Assembly: GCA_947444305.1 (NCBI GenBank)
Contig: CANEZP010000009.1
Location: 1-64,000 of the forward strand
Direction: 5' to 3'
DNA from: Pseudobdellovibrionaceae bacterium
GTDB lineage: Bacteria > Bdellovibrionota > Bdellovibrionia > Bdellovibrionales > UBA1609
DNA length: 64,000 nucleotides
Every line of letters begins with the position of its first letter. The stretch's first letter is position 1. The notes beneath the pieces are model-generated. The model searched no databases and was not told where the DNA came from. It saw only the letters and a program-made list of their open reading frames with translations. Positions 9,001 to 14,854 of the stretch are shown one piece after another. Position numbers and translations under genes: made by a program.

Positions 9001-11373
9001 GCGTCGAAAGTTTTCGCCTCGACCTCGGGTAACAATCCGGCGGCCGTATCGCACTGGTGCGCAATCTTAGACAACGGCAAAGTAAAATGCTGGGGTCTAA
9101 ACAACTTCGGTCAACTCGGCTACGGCGACACCATCGTTCGTGGTGACCAAGTTTCTAACTCGGGCGACAACTTACCTAACGTCGATCTCGGGACGGGACG
9201 TACGGCCGTTAAACTCGCCTTGGGCGGTAACCACACTTGCGCGTTACTTGATAACGGTAAAGTTAGATGTTGGGGCGCGAACAGCAATGGTCAGCTCGGC
9301 CAGGATGCCGCAACGACGCTTCACCGTGGTGATGGTCCGAACGAAATGGGCGATAACCTCAACTACTCAATCACGCCCGGTAACAGCAACGTCAGTGATA
9401 TCACCGCGGGTAACAACTTTACTTGCGTCATCTTGACCTCCGACGCCAGCGTTCGTTGCTGGGGCCGACAAGACAACAACACCGGTCAATTGGGTAACGC
9501 GAGCTTGAACAATACAAACTGGGGTACGACCGGCGGACACGGCGCCTCGACTCCGGCAGTGTTGCTCGGCACGGGCCGCACGGCGACCGCGATCGCCGCG
9601 AGCTACACTTCGGTCTGCGCGATCTTAGATAACGGACAATTGAAATGTTGGGGCCGTAACGATGCCGGCCAGCTCGGCACGGACAATACGGCAGCCATCG
9701 GTTATAACGGTAATGCGCTCACCAACACCACGCCGATGACCAACTTAGGCTCGGGCCGCACGGCCATCAAAATCGCGGGCGGTTGGCTGAACTTCTGCGC
9801 CATCCTCGACGACAACACGGCGAAGTGTTGGGGTGACGGAACGAGCGGAGCCAATGGTCAAGGGACAACCACGAATTGGGGATCGAACGCAACGACTCTA
9901 AGCATGGCGAATTTGCCGGCGATCTCTTTGAGCACGACCGGTGCGGTACCGACGTCGATCTCGATCGGTAAACAGAACGCGTGCGTTACCTTGAATAACA
10001 ACACGGCCAAGTGTTGGGGCGCGAACGCCAACGGGCAGGCCGCGTTCGGGGATGCGACCAATACGAACGTGAACTTCGGTGATACCGGCGGCGAAATGGG
10101 CGCGGCCCTCGTCGCGATCAACCTCGGTGCGAGCACGACGATCAAAGCGATCGCGGCCGGTGTCGACTCGATGTGCGCGATCCGTAACGATGATAAACTC
10201 TTCTGCTTCGGTGATAACCGTTTCGGCCGCGCGTTGCTCGGTCAACCGGCGCACACCGGTGACGATGCGGATGAGATGGGTCAATTCAATATCGCCGTCG
10301 AGCTCGGCACCGGTTTAACCGCGGTCAAATCGACGATGGGCTTGCAGCACGCTTGCGCGATCTTGAATACCGGGCAGGTGAAATGTTGGGGCCGTAACAA
10401 CGTCGGTCAATTGGGTCAAGGCAACACGACGAACATCAATAGCCAAACGCAAATGGGCGATGCCCTTCCGTTCGTCGATCTAGGCACGGGCCGTACCGCG
10501 AAAGATATCGCGGCCGGCAATTACCACACGTGCGCGGTCTTGGATAACGACACCGCACGCTGCTGGGGTTTCAACAACTTTGGCCAGCTCGGAAACCAAG
10601 GTACGATCACCCGCGGAAACTTGCCCAACCAAATGGGTAACAACATGACCCCGATCGATTTCGCGGGTTTGACCGTGAAGTCCGTCGGCGCGGGATCCGA
10701 ATTTAGCTGCGCCATCTTGAGCGACAATTCAATCCGTTGTTGGGGCCGTAACGCCAACGGACAGTTAGGTAAAGGCGATACGACCACGCGCGGAAATACT
10801 TCGGGCGTGAACGGTATGGGCGCAAATTTAACGGCGATCAACGTCGGCGCGGGCCGCACCGTTTCGCAAATGTCGGTGAACGAACAATCCGTGTGCGCGA
10901 TCTTAGACGACGCGACCGTAAAATGTTGGGGCTTGAACAACAACGGTCAAGCGGGCGTGGATAGTACGACTTCGGTTCTCACGCCTTCGGCCACGCCCAT
11001 CAACTTGGGCGCGGGTCGCACGGCGCTGAAGATCGCGGCCGGAACAAATCACGCCTGCGCGATCCTCGATAATGGAACTTGGAAGTGTTGGGGCGCCGCG
11101 GGTAACGGTCGTCTAGGAAACGGAACCAATACGCCTAACCGCGGAACGGGTACGAACACGATGGCCGGCATGGTGGTTTCGCCCAACCCGACTGGACTAA
11201 CGGCCAAAGATATCACGGCGAACAACCAGAACACCTGCGTGTTGTTTAGCGATGATCAGATCCGCTGCGTCGGTGTCGGTCAGTACGGACTGATGGGCCA
11301 AGGCACGACTCAAGACTGGGGTGATGCGGCCGCACGCTCGGGCGATAACTTAGTCGTCGCGCCGCTTTGGTAA
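1..11373 (+). CDS. Giant repeat surface protein (partial, 5' end outside window): 24 Ig-like repeats, two Fn3, 14 RCC1-type repeats
   Basis: The frame is open from the first base, so the N-terminus (and any signal peptide) lies upstream; 3790 residues are visible. From base 19 to about 8250 there are 24 copies of a ~114-residue repeat with a choice-of-anchor-D/ASPM-like beta-sandwich look: PA.LTISDG.TY.FGT, then DK.FT.TN.G, then FKGG.YPGTGG.C and TCTVVV. Each copy has two cysteines 10-12 residues apart. About 8265-8810 reads as two fibronectin type III domains (YYYKIRATGPGG; GTTYYVNVYATN). The C-terminal third is 14 RCC1-type propeller repeats (C-AILDNG-KVKCWG-N-GQLG). It ends in Trp with no LPXTG, autotransporter barrel or membrane segment. 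Most likely a secreted or surface-displayed fibre/adhesin with a propeller tip. A DsbA-like lipoprotein and a MotAB-type operon follow on the same strand. The function is inferred from architecture only. Confidence 0.93.
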   Translation, partial: QGTGAAPATITISNGATFNFGTVANGSSQDQSFTLTNDGGVPASSMTGTGLSAPFSFKGGSYPGTGGTCGAVLNAAGTCTVVVNYNPSTINTHSGQFDINYNNGLIAQTSSRAVQGTAVAPASLSFSDGPTYDYGILATGGSADKIFTVTNGGAFAASSMNGAGLVAPFSYKGGSYPGTGGNCGTTLNAAATCTVVVTYAPSSTGVQSGTMTLAYYDGANNQSATRAVQGTGANPATLTISDGATYNFGTVASGSSSDKSFIVTNTGGVPATGVSGGGLSAPYSFKGGTFPGTGGTCTSTATAGATCSIVVTFNPTTIATHSSQIDIAYTNGVSAQSVSRPVTGTAVAPATITISDGTTYNFGTRANGSLTDKTFTLTNTGSFAASTVGGNGLTAPYSFKGGAYPGTGGNCASTMAPSATCTIVVSFAPTSTGTHNGQIDINYNNGVTGQTSSRGVTGVGAPPATLAISDGTTFNFGTKATGSSTDKSFTVTNTGGIDATSITTGGLSAPLTFKGGTYPGLGGTCSTTIAASAACTVVVTYAPVGTGAHSASIDFTYNDGVTATQTSSRPLSGTGAAPATITISDGTTYNFGSIANGGMADKTFTLTNTGGVNSTAMGGSGLAAPFTFKGGSYPGTGGSCTGVLNAAATCTVVVNFAPTSAGLQSDTMNITYNNGVSGQTSSRDLDGTGVAPALLTISDGPTYDYGAVVATASKDKTFTVTNSGSLAALTIVGTGITAPYTFKGGSYPGTGGTCGGTLNASISCTIVVTFTPSVTGSFNATVALNYNDGAQNQSATRDLQGAGATPASITISGGPTYSFGSVANGSSNDATLTLTNGGGVPATAMAGTGLSAPYTFKAGSYPGTGGTCLTTLNAGATCTIVVNYNPSTIATHPATVSIGYQDGLNTQSATRNLTGTAVAPASLTLSDGPTYDFGTLATGAVLDKTFTVTNAGSFAASGIGGNGLTAPFTFKGGGFPGTGGSCTGTLNAGASCTLVVRWAPVATGVQSGTFNVTYFNGASNQTSSGNVTGTGAAPATLTISDGATYNYGSFATGTNNDKSFTVTNSGGVTALSISGGGLSAPYTFKGGTFPGTGGNCTATLSASAACTIVVTYSPTVAGTQSSQIDVTYNDGVASQTTSRPVTGTALAPANITISDGTTYNFGTRANTSSTDKTFTLTNAGSFPATTMTGNGLSAPYSFKGGSYPGTGGNCSTTLAASAVCTVVVTFSPTASGTYNGQFDIGYNNGVTAQTSSRQVTGVGAPAATFSISDGATYTYGTRATGSSTDKTFTVTNSGGIDATSVSVAALSAPFAFKGGPYPGTGGTCTSTLTASNTCTIVVTYAPTGTGTQSDTISVTFNDGVTASQTSTRALTGTGAAPAAITISDGATYNFGTVANGGSSDKSFTVNNTGGVTATSVGGGGLAAPFNFKGGSFPGTGGNCTTSLNAGAACTVVVTFAPTVSGVQNDAIDITFNNGVVGGQTSSRAVTGTGVAPAVLDISDSPGYDFGAVVATGSADKTLTITNSGQLVASSIAGTGFSAPFSFKGGTYPGSGGTCGGTLNGGLSCTVVVTFNPSVTGSYSGSMNIAYFDGASNQNSTRSVQGVGATAASITISDGATYNFGTVANGSSQNKTFTLTNGGGVMATAMSGNALTAPYSFVGGTYPGTGGTCLTTLNAAATCTVVVNYNPSTIATHNATLSIAYTDGLTGQNATRAVTGTAVAPALLTISDGTTYDFGTLATGATADKTFTITNTGTFTASGMNGSNLNAPFTFKGGSYPGLGGSCTATLNGGSSTCTVVVTYAPTSTGTQSGTMQISYSNGASGQVSSRGVTGTGAAPALLNISDAGFTYGTVANGSSNDKSFTVTNAGGVTATAMTGGGLAVPFSFKGGSYPGTGGNCTTTLAASTTCTMVVTFNSSSTGTYNDTIELDYFNGASSQQSLRAINGISQAPASLTISDAVTYNFGNVANGGTAEKTFTVTNGGGFAALSMTGSGLAAPFTFKGGPYPGSGGTCGGSLTGGQTCTVVVSYSPTSIGSHSSTLTVPYNDGSSAQSASRPVQGVGAAPASLTISDGATFNFGTVASGSTNDKTFTLTNNGGAMASTVSGTGLSAPYSFKGGSFPGTGGTCTTTLNPSTSCTFVVNYAPGSVATSNGTITVSYNDGVNPQSSTRAITGTSVSAAVITISNGPTYDFGTIANGATAEMTFTVTNTGTFTASSLGGAGLIAPFTFKGGTYPGTGGTCNTSLSGSNATCTVIVVFAPGTTGSSSSPLQIGYNNGASVQQSSITVSGTSAGPAVLTVSDGPGNYSFGTVATTTTKDKVFTINNSGGVTATALSGGGLSLPFRFKGGTFPGTGGSCLTTLGAGLNCTVVVNYAPTANVTSTQTMSIGYTDGVTTQSATRGVTGTGAAPASLTSNPTSYSFGSQPVGAVAETTFSITNGAATISATSVVMNGLNNGFAFKGGSFPGTGGNCGTTITAGLSCNVVLTYTPSGSGTQSSALNISYNDGAATQSFSVSVDGVATSAALLTISDGTTFSYGTVAQGSTNDKTFTITNSGGVPATTLAPASFSAPYSFKGGSYPGTGGTCTTVLGASPSNVCTVVVTYAPTTIATHNATLTLNYNDGLAAASATRAITGTGAAPALLTISDGPTYDFGSGNYTNIVYTKMFTVTASGSFTATSMAGGSTLTTPFAFKAGSYPGTGGNCTTSLATGGTCTIAVTYSPTSAGTDSSTVTLNYNNAAMSTTTTRAVVGSALLSIAPAPPAAPTLSITAFSSVNVAFTVPASGTQPMSYKILKSTTTGTGFTQVGVDYSSTDTLTYVDAAVTAGTIYYYKIRATGPGGTSDSAESTVVPMGSFSISSVGTGDRSLLVAWTASAGATNYTVRYGTVSGSWPTVATTVATGTGYTITGLTAGTTYYVNVYATNAKGSVVNASGEYPGVPKAVPVNFAKAARADSMCSSLSNGMLKCWGRAAFGMLGNGSEVAVGDDPDEVGDFAQPALLGAGRTASKVFASTSGNNPAAVSHWCAILDNGKVKCWGLNNFGQLGYGDTIVRGDQVSNSGDNLPNVDLGTGRTAVKLALGGNHTCALLDNGKVRCWGANSNGQLGQDAATTLHRGDGPNEMGDNLNYSITPGNSNVSDITAGNNFTCVILTSDASVRCWGRQDNNTGQLGNASLNNTNWGTTGGHGASTPAVLLGTGRTATAIAASYTSVCAILDNGQLKCWGRNDAGQLGTDNTAAIGYNGNALTNTTPMTNLGSGRTAIKIAGGWLNFCAILDDNTAKCWGDGTSGANGQGTTTNWGSNATTLSMANLPAISLSTTGAVPTSISIGKQNACVTLNNNTAKCWGANANGQAAFGDATNTNVNFGDTGGEMGAALVAINLGASTTIKAIAAGVDSMCAIRNDDKLFCFGDNRFGRALLGQPAHTGDDADEMGQFNIAVELGTGLTAVKSTMGLQHACAILNTGQVKCWGRNNVGQLGQGNTTNINSQTQMGDALPFVDLGTGRTAKDIAAGNYHTCAVLDNDTARCWGFNNFGQLGNQGTITRGNLPNQMGNNMTPIDFAGLTVKSVGAGSEFSCAILSDNSIRCWGRNANGQLGKGDTTTRGNTSGVNGMGANLTAINVGAGRTVSQMSVNEQSVCAILDDATVKCWGLNNNGQAGVDSTTSVLTPSATPINLGAGRTALKIAAGTNHACAILDNGTWKCWGAAGNGRLGNGTNTPNRGTGTNTMAGMVVSPNPTGLTAKDITANNQNTCVLFSDDQIRCVGVGQYGLMGQGTTQDWGDAAARSGDNLVVAPLW
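19..8250 (+). repeat. 24 tandem ~342-bp repeats with higher-order periodicity
   Basis: Coding tandem repeats, each ~342 bp (114 codons), diverged at DNA level but with recurring blocks around the GGTACCGGCGG stretch encoding P-G-T-G-G. Copies 1, 8 and 15 share N-P-S-T-I-x-T-H and end in G-T-A-V-A-P-A; the G-T-A-V-A codons start at 346, 2743 and 5143, so seven repeats (799-800 codons) form a super-unit. After copy 15 related copies recur every four repeats (copies 15, 19, 23). The array therefore grew by block duplication. Confidence 0.9.
8850..11310 (+). repeat. 14 RCC1-type repeats inside the giant protein
   Basis: Fourteen copies of a 50-65-residue unit whose core is C-x9-C followed by W-G-x-N-x-x-G-Q-L-G (one copy is C-F-G, the last C-V-G). 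RCC1 domains form seven-bladed propellers, so 14 units fit two propellers in series. The paired cysteines in every blade are unusual compared with eukaryotic RCC1 and would suit an extracytoplasmic, disulfide-stapled domain (inference). Confidence 0.85.
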
Positions 11374-11385
11374 GGTTGACCTTCG

Positions 11386-11414
11386 CTCACTCTATCTAGA
11401 AAATAGTTAGTGAG
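11386..11414 (+). promoter_or_regulatory. Hairpin covering the ribosome-binding site of the DsbA-like lipoprotein gene
   Basis: CTCACT-CTAT (11386-11395) pairs with ATAG (11403-11406) and AGTGAG (11409-11414), with a 7-nt loop and a 2-nt bulge. The right arm overlaps the GAGG ribosome-binding site of the gene starting at 11422. This could limit translation of the downstream gene or be an RNA-processing site in a long message. Seen in sequence; the regulatory role is inferred. Confidence 0.4.
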
Positions 11415-11421
11415 GTTCAAC

Positions 11422-12807
11422 ATGATAAATAAAATCGTTTTCATCACCGCCGCCGTTCTATTCATCACCGCTTGCGAAAACAAACCGCAAGGTTTCGGTT
11501 TGGAAGACTCGCCGATTCGCTACAAAACCCAAGCCTTCGAAGAACCGGATACCCTTGCCGAAGCCAACGGCCAGAAATTCACTAAAGGGCAAATCTTAGA
11601 TAAGTCGCCCGTGCTCAAAGATTTAGATGGCCAAGAAAACGAAACCCTCATCGGCTTGGCTTACTTAAAAATCGTTGAGCGCCTAGGCGATGCGAAGCCG
11701 CTCGGCACGGCCGAAATGCATTTAGCCGAGACCAAAACACCACTTTCCGAAATTCTTAACCGATTCGACGCCAAACCCACGCCGGGATTGAACATCGTTT
11801 TTAAAACCGGCGGACCCGAGGGCATGGCCGCGCAATATAAAGACATCAAGGTTATGCGCGACGAATTGGATACTAACCACGTCGTTATGCAAAATATTGA
11901 GCAACGCAGATACCGCGAAACCGCTTCTCAGTTGAACGGCCAAGTGGCGCGCATTTTGGTGAGTGAGACGGCCGCTAAGCGCAAACAGGATATGCAGTCC
12001 TTCCTCGAAAAAGAAGTATTTAAAGGAAACTCCGGCGCGGTTACCGACCAAGAATTGTTCACGTACCTTGATTCGATCGGCTTCGCACGGTCTGAACTTA
12101 CGGAGGAGATCAAACCTCGCTTTTTGGACGCTTTGAAAATGCGCAAGCAACAGCAAATGATCGAAGAGTACGTCGCGAAAGAAATTCTCAAAGGGCCGAT
12201 GCTCGTGTCGTTTACCGAACCGCAAACGAAGCTGAAATTGAACGAGAACTGGCGCCCGGTTGCCGGGTATAGCGACGCCCCGGTCGCGATCGTGGCCTTC
12301 AGCGGGATAACCTGCGCCGACTGCAAACCGTTCATCGATCACCTCGTAAAGGTCATGGACAAATACAAAGGACATTTGAAACTAAATTGGATCCACAACT
12401 TCAACGCCGACGACGGTGTCGCGCGCTTGATGGCGGAAGCAGCCCTTTGCGTCGATTCGCTCAAAGCAGGCAAGGCCGTTGATTTTATGAACGCGTTCGC
12501 TAAAGAGGGTAGCGCGGTCGACGAAAAAGGTTTTTACGGCTGGGCCGACAAGAACAAAGTGGATTCGGCAAAACTGAAAACCTGTTTAGGTAATTCGGGT
12601 AAAGACGGCGAGTCACTCGTCGAACAACATCGTGATTACGCTAAGCGGGTAGGTATCGTCGCGAATCCGACCATTTGGGTTGAAGGCAGCACCTTGCAAG
12701 GTTCGATCAGCAATGATCAACTCGATAAGCTCATTTCTAACTCGATCAAAACCAAAGGCTCGAGCCAACTGGCCGCCTACTGGCGTCGTTTTAAAGGCTT
12801 GTTCTAG
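11422..12807 (+). CDS. Lipoprotein with C-terminal DsbA-like thioredoxin domain (CADC)
   Basis: 461 residues. ATG 11422 is chosen over GTG 11410 because GAGG lies six bases upstream and the peptide then opens M-I-N-K-I-V with lipobox I-T-A-C (lipid Cys 18). Residues ~45-270 are helical and charged; the start (EANGQKFTKGQIL) resembles SurA/PpiC-type N-terminal regions, without a visible isomerase domain. From ~280 the chain has a DsbA/DsbG-type thioredoxin fold: APVAIVAFSGITC, active site C298-A-D-C301, and a cis-Pro loop V-A-N-P-T. Expected role: periplasmic thiol-disulfide oxidation or isomerisation, membrane-anchored. It lies 48 bp behind the giant protein, whose repeats carry dozens of paired cysteines, so that protein is the obvious candidate substrate (inference). 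A terminator follows at 12815. Confidence 0.85.
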   Translation: MINKIVFITAAVLFITACENKPQGFGLEDSPIRYKTQAFEEPDTLAEANGQKFTKGQILDKSPVLKDLDGQENETLIGLAYLKIVERLGDAKPLGTAEMHLAETKTPLSEILNRFDAKPTPGLNIVFKTGGPEGMAAQYKDIKVMRDELDTNHVVMQNIEQRRYRETASQLNGQVARILVSETAAKRKQDMQSFLEKEVFKGNSGAVTDQELFTYLDSIGFARSELTEEIKPRFLDALKMRKQQQMIEEYVAKEILKGPMLVSFTEPQTKLKLNENWRPVAGYSDAPVAIVAFSGITCADCKPFIDHLVKVMDKYKGHLKLNWIHNFNADDGVARLMAEAALCVDSLKAGKAVDFMNAFAKEGSAVDEKGFYGWADKNKVDSAKLKTCLGNSGKDGESLVEQHRDYAKRVGIVANPTIWVEGSTLQGSISNDQLDKLISNSIKTKGSSQLAAYWRRFKGLF

Positions 12808-12814
12808 CCCAATG

Positions 12815-12837
12815 CCCGGCGACCAACGTCGGGTTTT
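12815..12837 (+). terminator. Rho-independent terminator after the DsbA-like lipoprotein gene
   Basis: CCCGGCG (12815-12821), loop ACCAA, CGTCGGG (12827-12833) with one G-U pair, followed by TTTT. It sits eight bases after the lipoprotein stop codon and separates that gene from the motor operon starting at 12908, so the two are probably separate or partly separate transcription units. Confidence 0.65.
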
Positions 12838-12907
12838 GCTTCCGTAATCTACAAAACGTAAAGATTCCCCCTGCTTACGTCGAACAGACATACAGGAGAA
12901 ATCTTCT

Positions 12908-13480
12908 ATGTTGCGAAAATTATTGCTGTTAACAAGTTTAGTTTACTTAAACGTAGCCGGCGCGGACGAAGTTAAATTCGTTTTTGATCAAGCTGTCGAA
13001 GTTTCGCAACCGTCATCCGAAGGTTTGACCGACCGGCAGAACGTTGCGGCCGGTGCCGATTTCAAATTCGCGCTCGACAAAGTCTACTGGGTACAGGCGA
13101 AGGGTAAAGTTCCGCTCTTAGTCTTACCGCAAGTAAGTTCGGGTAAGGCCGAAGCGTTGCGCGTGCAAATGCCGGACGTAGCGAATTGGCCCTCGGCGGT
13201 CGTGCAGCAAGAGCTCGACAATAAATTGAGCCAGTTGGTAACCGACCTTACGCAATTTCAAGAAGCACTCCGTAAAAAGAACACCGGCGATGCCGAACGC
13301 GCGTTGGCCCGCATGGAACAGATCGGCCGTTTAGATTACTTGCACTTCTTGCGCGCCACTTTGAAGTTCGTCCAAGGCGATTTCGAAGCGGCGAAAGAGT
13401 CCACCAAATTAGGATTGCAGCGTCACCCCGCGAATGAAGAAGGCATCAAATTCTTGCAACGCCTGGAAGGTAAAAAATGA
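12908..13480 (+). CDS. Exported TPR-like helical protein, first gene of motor operon
   Basis: 190 residues with an N-terminal signal peptide (MLRKLLLLTSLVYLNVAGADE) and an AGGAGA ribosome-binding site. After a beta-rich N-terminal half, residues ~110-188 form helices of TPR character (ERALARMEQIGRLDYLHFLRATLKFVQGD; AAKESTKLGLQRHP), a likely protein-protein contact surface. No enzyme motif is visible and I do not recognise a named family. Its stop overlaps the next start (13477), so it is translationally coupled to the MotA-like gene and probably acts in the periplasm as a partner of the motor. Confidence 0.8.
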   Translation: MLRKLLLLTSLVYLNVAGADEVKFVFDQAVEVSQPSSEGLTDRQNVAAGADFKFALDKVYWVQAKGKVPLLVLPQVSSGKAEALRVQMPDVANWPSAVVQQELDNKLSQLVTDLTQFQEALRKKNTGDAERALARMEQIGRLDYLHFLRATLKFVQGDFEAAKESTKLGLQRHPANEEGIKFLQRLEGKK

Positions 13481-14187
13481 TCAGCTTACCCATTGGCTTA
13501 GTTTTCTTTTTCGTGGTTCTGGTCATCTCGGCCGGTAACGTTAAATTATCCGATTACATGAACATGCACTCGGTCGTTATCGTCTTCGCGGGCTCGCTCG
13601 CGGTCTTGTTGATCGGTACCGCAAACCCGATCATCATGGCTTTGTGGCACAACGTCGTTTCGATGTTCAAACGCCGCGCAAGTTTAGCCGACGTTCACGA
13701 CCAGTTATTAAAGCTCGGCGCCAACCGCGCATCGGTTACGGAATCGAAAGATCCGTTGATCCGTTACGCGATCTCGCTATGGGAACGCGGCGTGGACGCG
13801 AATTCGTTTCAAGCATTATTGTCGCAGCACCGCGATCAGCTCGAAGAGCAAGATGCGGAAGCCATTAGCGCGCTCCATAACCTGAACAAATATCCGCCTG
13901 CACTCGGGATGATGGGAACGGTCATGGGGATGATCTCGCTGTTCTCCCACCTTGGTGAATCGGATAAGTCGGCACTCGGTCCGTCTTTGGCGACCGCGAT
14001 GACGGCAACTTTCTACGGGTTGTTGGCTTCGAACGCCGTTCTAAGCCCGTTGGCCGACCGCATGACTTTAGAAGCCATGCACCGCAAGAAATACTACAAC
14101 GCCGTATACGAAATGATCACGCTCATCAATCGCCGCGAACCTATGAATTTGATCGAAGAGGAGCTGACGAATCGTGAAGCCGCCTAA
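13477..14187 (+). CDS. MotA-like stator/proton-channel subunit
   Basis: 236 residues. Four membrane segments (about 3-22, 33-55, 140-158, 170-192) with a charged cytoplasmic loop between 2 and 3 (R-Y-A-I-S-L-W-E-R). Segment 3 carries the MotA hallmark Y-P-P-A-L-G-M-M-G-T-V-M-G with Pro140/Pro141, and segment 4 reads A-T-A-M-T-A-T-F-Y-G-L-L-A-S-N, matching the flagellar MotA consensus. MotA subunits form the pentamer around two MotB subunits and convert ion flow into torque. The start overlaps the upstream stop by four bases and the end overlaps the MotB-like gene by 14. Unlike canonical motA, no flagellar structural genes surround it; its rotor partner may be the product of 14851-16347. Confidence 0.93.
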   Translation: MISLPIGLVFFFVVLVISAGNVKLSDYMNMHSVVIVFAGSLAVLLIGTANPIIMALWHNVVSMFKRRASLADVHDQLLKLGANRASVTESKDPLIRYAISLWERGVDANSFQALLSQHRDQLEEQDAEAISALHNLNKYPPALGMMGTVMGMISLFSHLGESDKSALGPSLATAMTATFYGLLASNAVLSPLADRMTLEAMHRKKYYNAVYEMITLINRREPMNLIEEELTNREAA

Positions 14188-14854
14188 GGATTTGCGACCC
14201 CTTACGGACATAAGGGTCACCAGAAAGACCGGCGTTGAGGCATCCCACGGGGGCGGCCACGGCTGGGCCGTATCTTACGCCGATCTACTGATGGTCTTGC
14301 TGTCATTCTTCGTTATGTATTTTAGCTTCGCCGAAGAGAACCCCAATACGGTCGACAATCAATTGCAGCGTATCGCTTTGTCGATGAAGGGCATCTCGCC
14401 GGAACAGATCAACGCCAGGATGAAAGAGAAAGACTCGGCCGAAATGTCGAGCCTTGCCGACGCGATGAAATTGGCCGGCATCAAAGTGACCCAGAAGGAA
14501 GATCACCTGGTCATGGAGTTGACGGAAGAATACAAACCGGCCGATTACCGCTTGAACAAACCGCTGAGCAAACAAATGGATGTGGTTTTGGAAGCTCTGA
14601 AACCCTACCACAATAAAGTGAATATCACGATCATCGGGCACGCCGACGCTAAAAAGCTCGCGCCGAGAAATGAATTCCTGCAGGACAACTTTGACCTATC
14701 CTCGATCCGCGCATTGCGCGCTTTGAAGTACGCCATCAACACCGGTTATCCCGAAAAATTTGCATCGGCTCGCGCCGCTTCTTACTTTGACCGGGATGCC
14801 CGGTCGCTAAGTGTTGAAGTCCGATTGAGCGCTAAGCCCGGAGGATCCACATGA
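14174..14854 (+). CDS. MotB-like stator subunit with OmpA-type peptidoglycan-binding domain
   Basis: 226 residues from GTG 14174 inside the motA-like gene. A short cytoplasmic N-terminus with a Gly/His-rich stretch precedes one membrane segment, W-A-V-S-Y-A-D37-L-L-M-V-L-L-S-F-F; Asp37 sits where the ion-carrying Asp of MotB is expected. The C-terminal half is an OmpA/MotB peptidoglycan-binding fold (I-I-G-H-A-D-A-K; F-D-L-S-S-I-R-A, keeping the Asp and Arg that bind diaminopimelate in this family). Expected to anchor the stator to the cell wall. It overlaps the next gene by four bases (ATGA), a sign of coupled translation. The pairing with the MotA-like gene is clear; what the motor drives is not. 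Confidence 0.92.
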   Translation: MKPPKDLRPLTDIRVTRKTGVEASHGGGHGWAVSYADLLMVLLSFFVMYFSFAEENPNTVDNQLQRIALSMKGISPEQINARMKEKDSAEMSSLADAMKLAGIKVTQKEDHLVMELTEEYKPADYRLNKPLSKQMDVVLEALKPYHNKVNITIIGHADAKKLAPRNEFLQDNFDLSSIRALRALKYAINTGYPEKFASARAASYFDRDARSLSVEVRLSAKPGGST

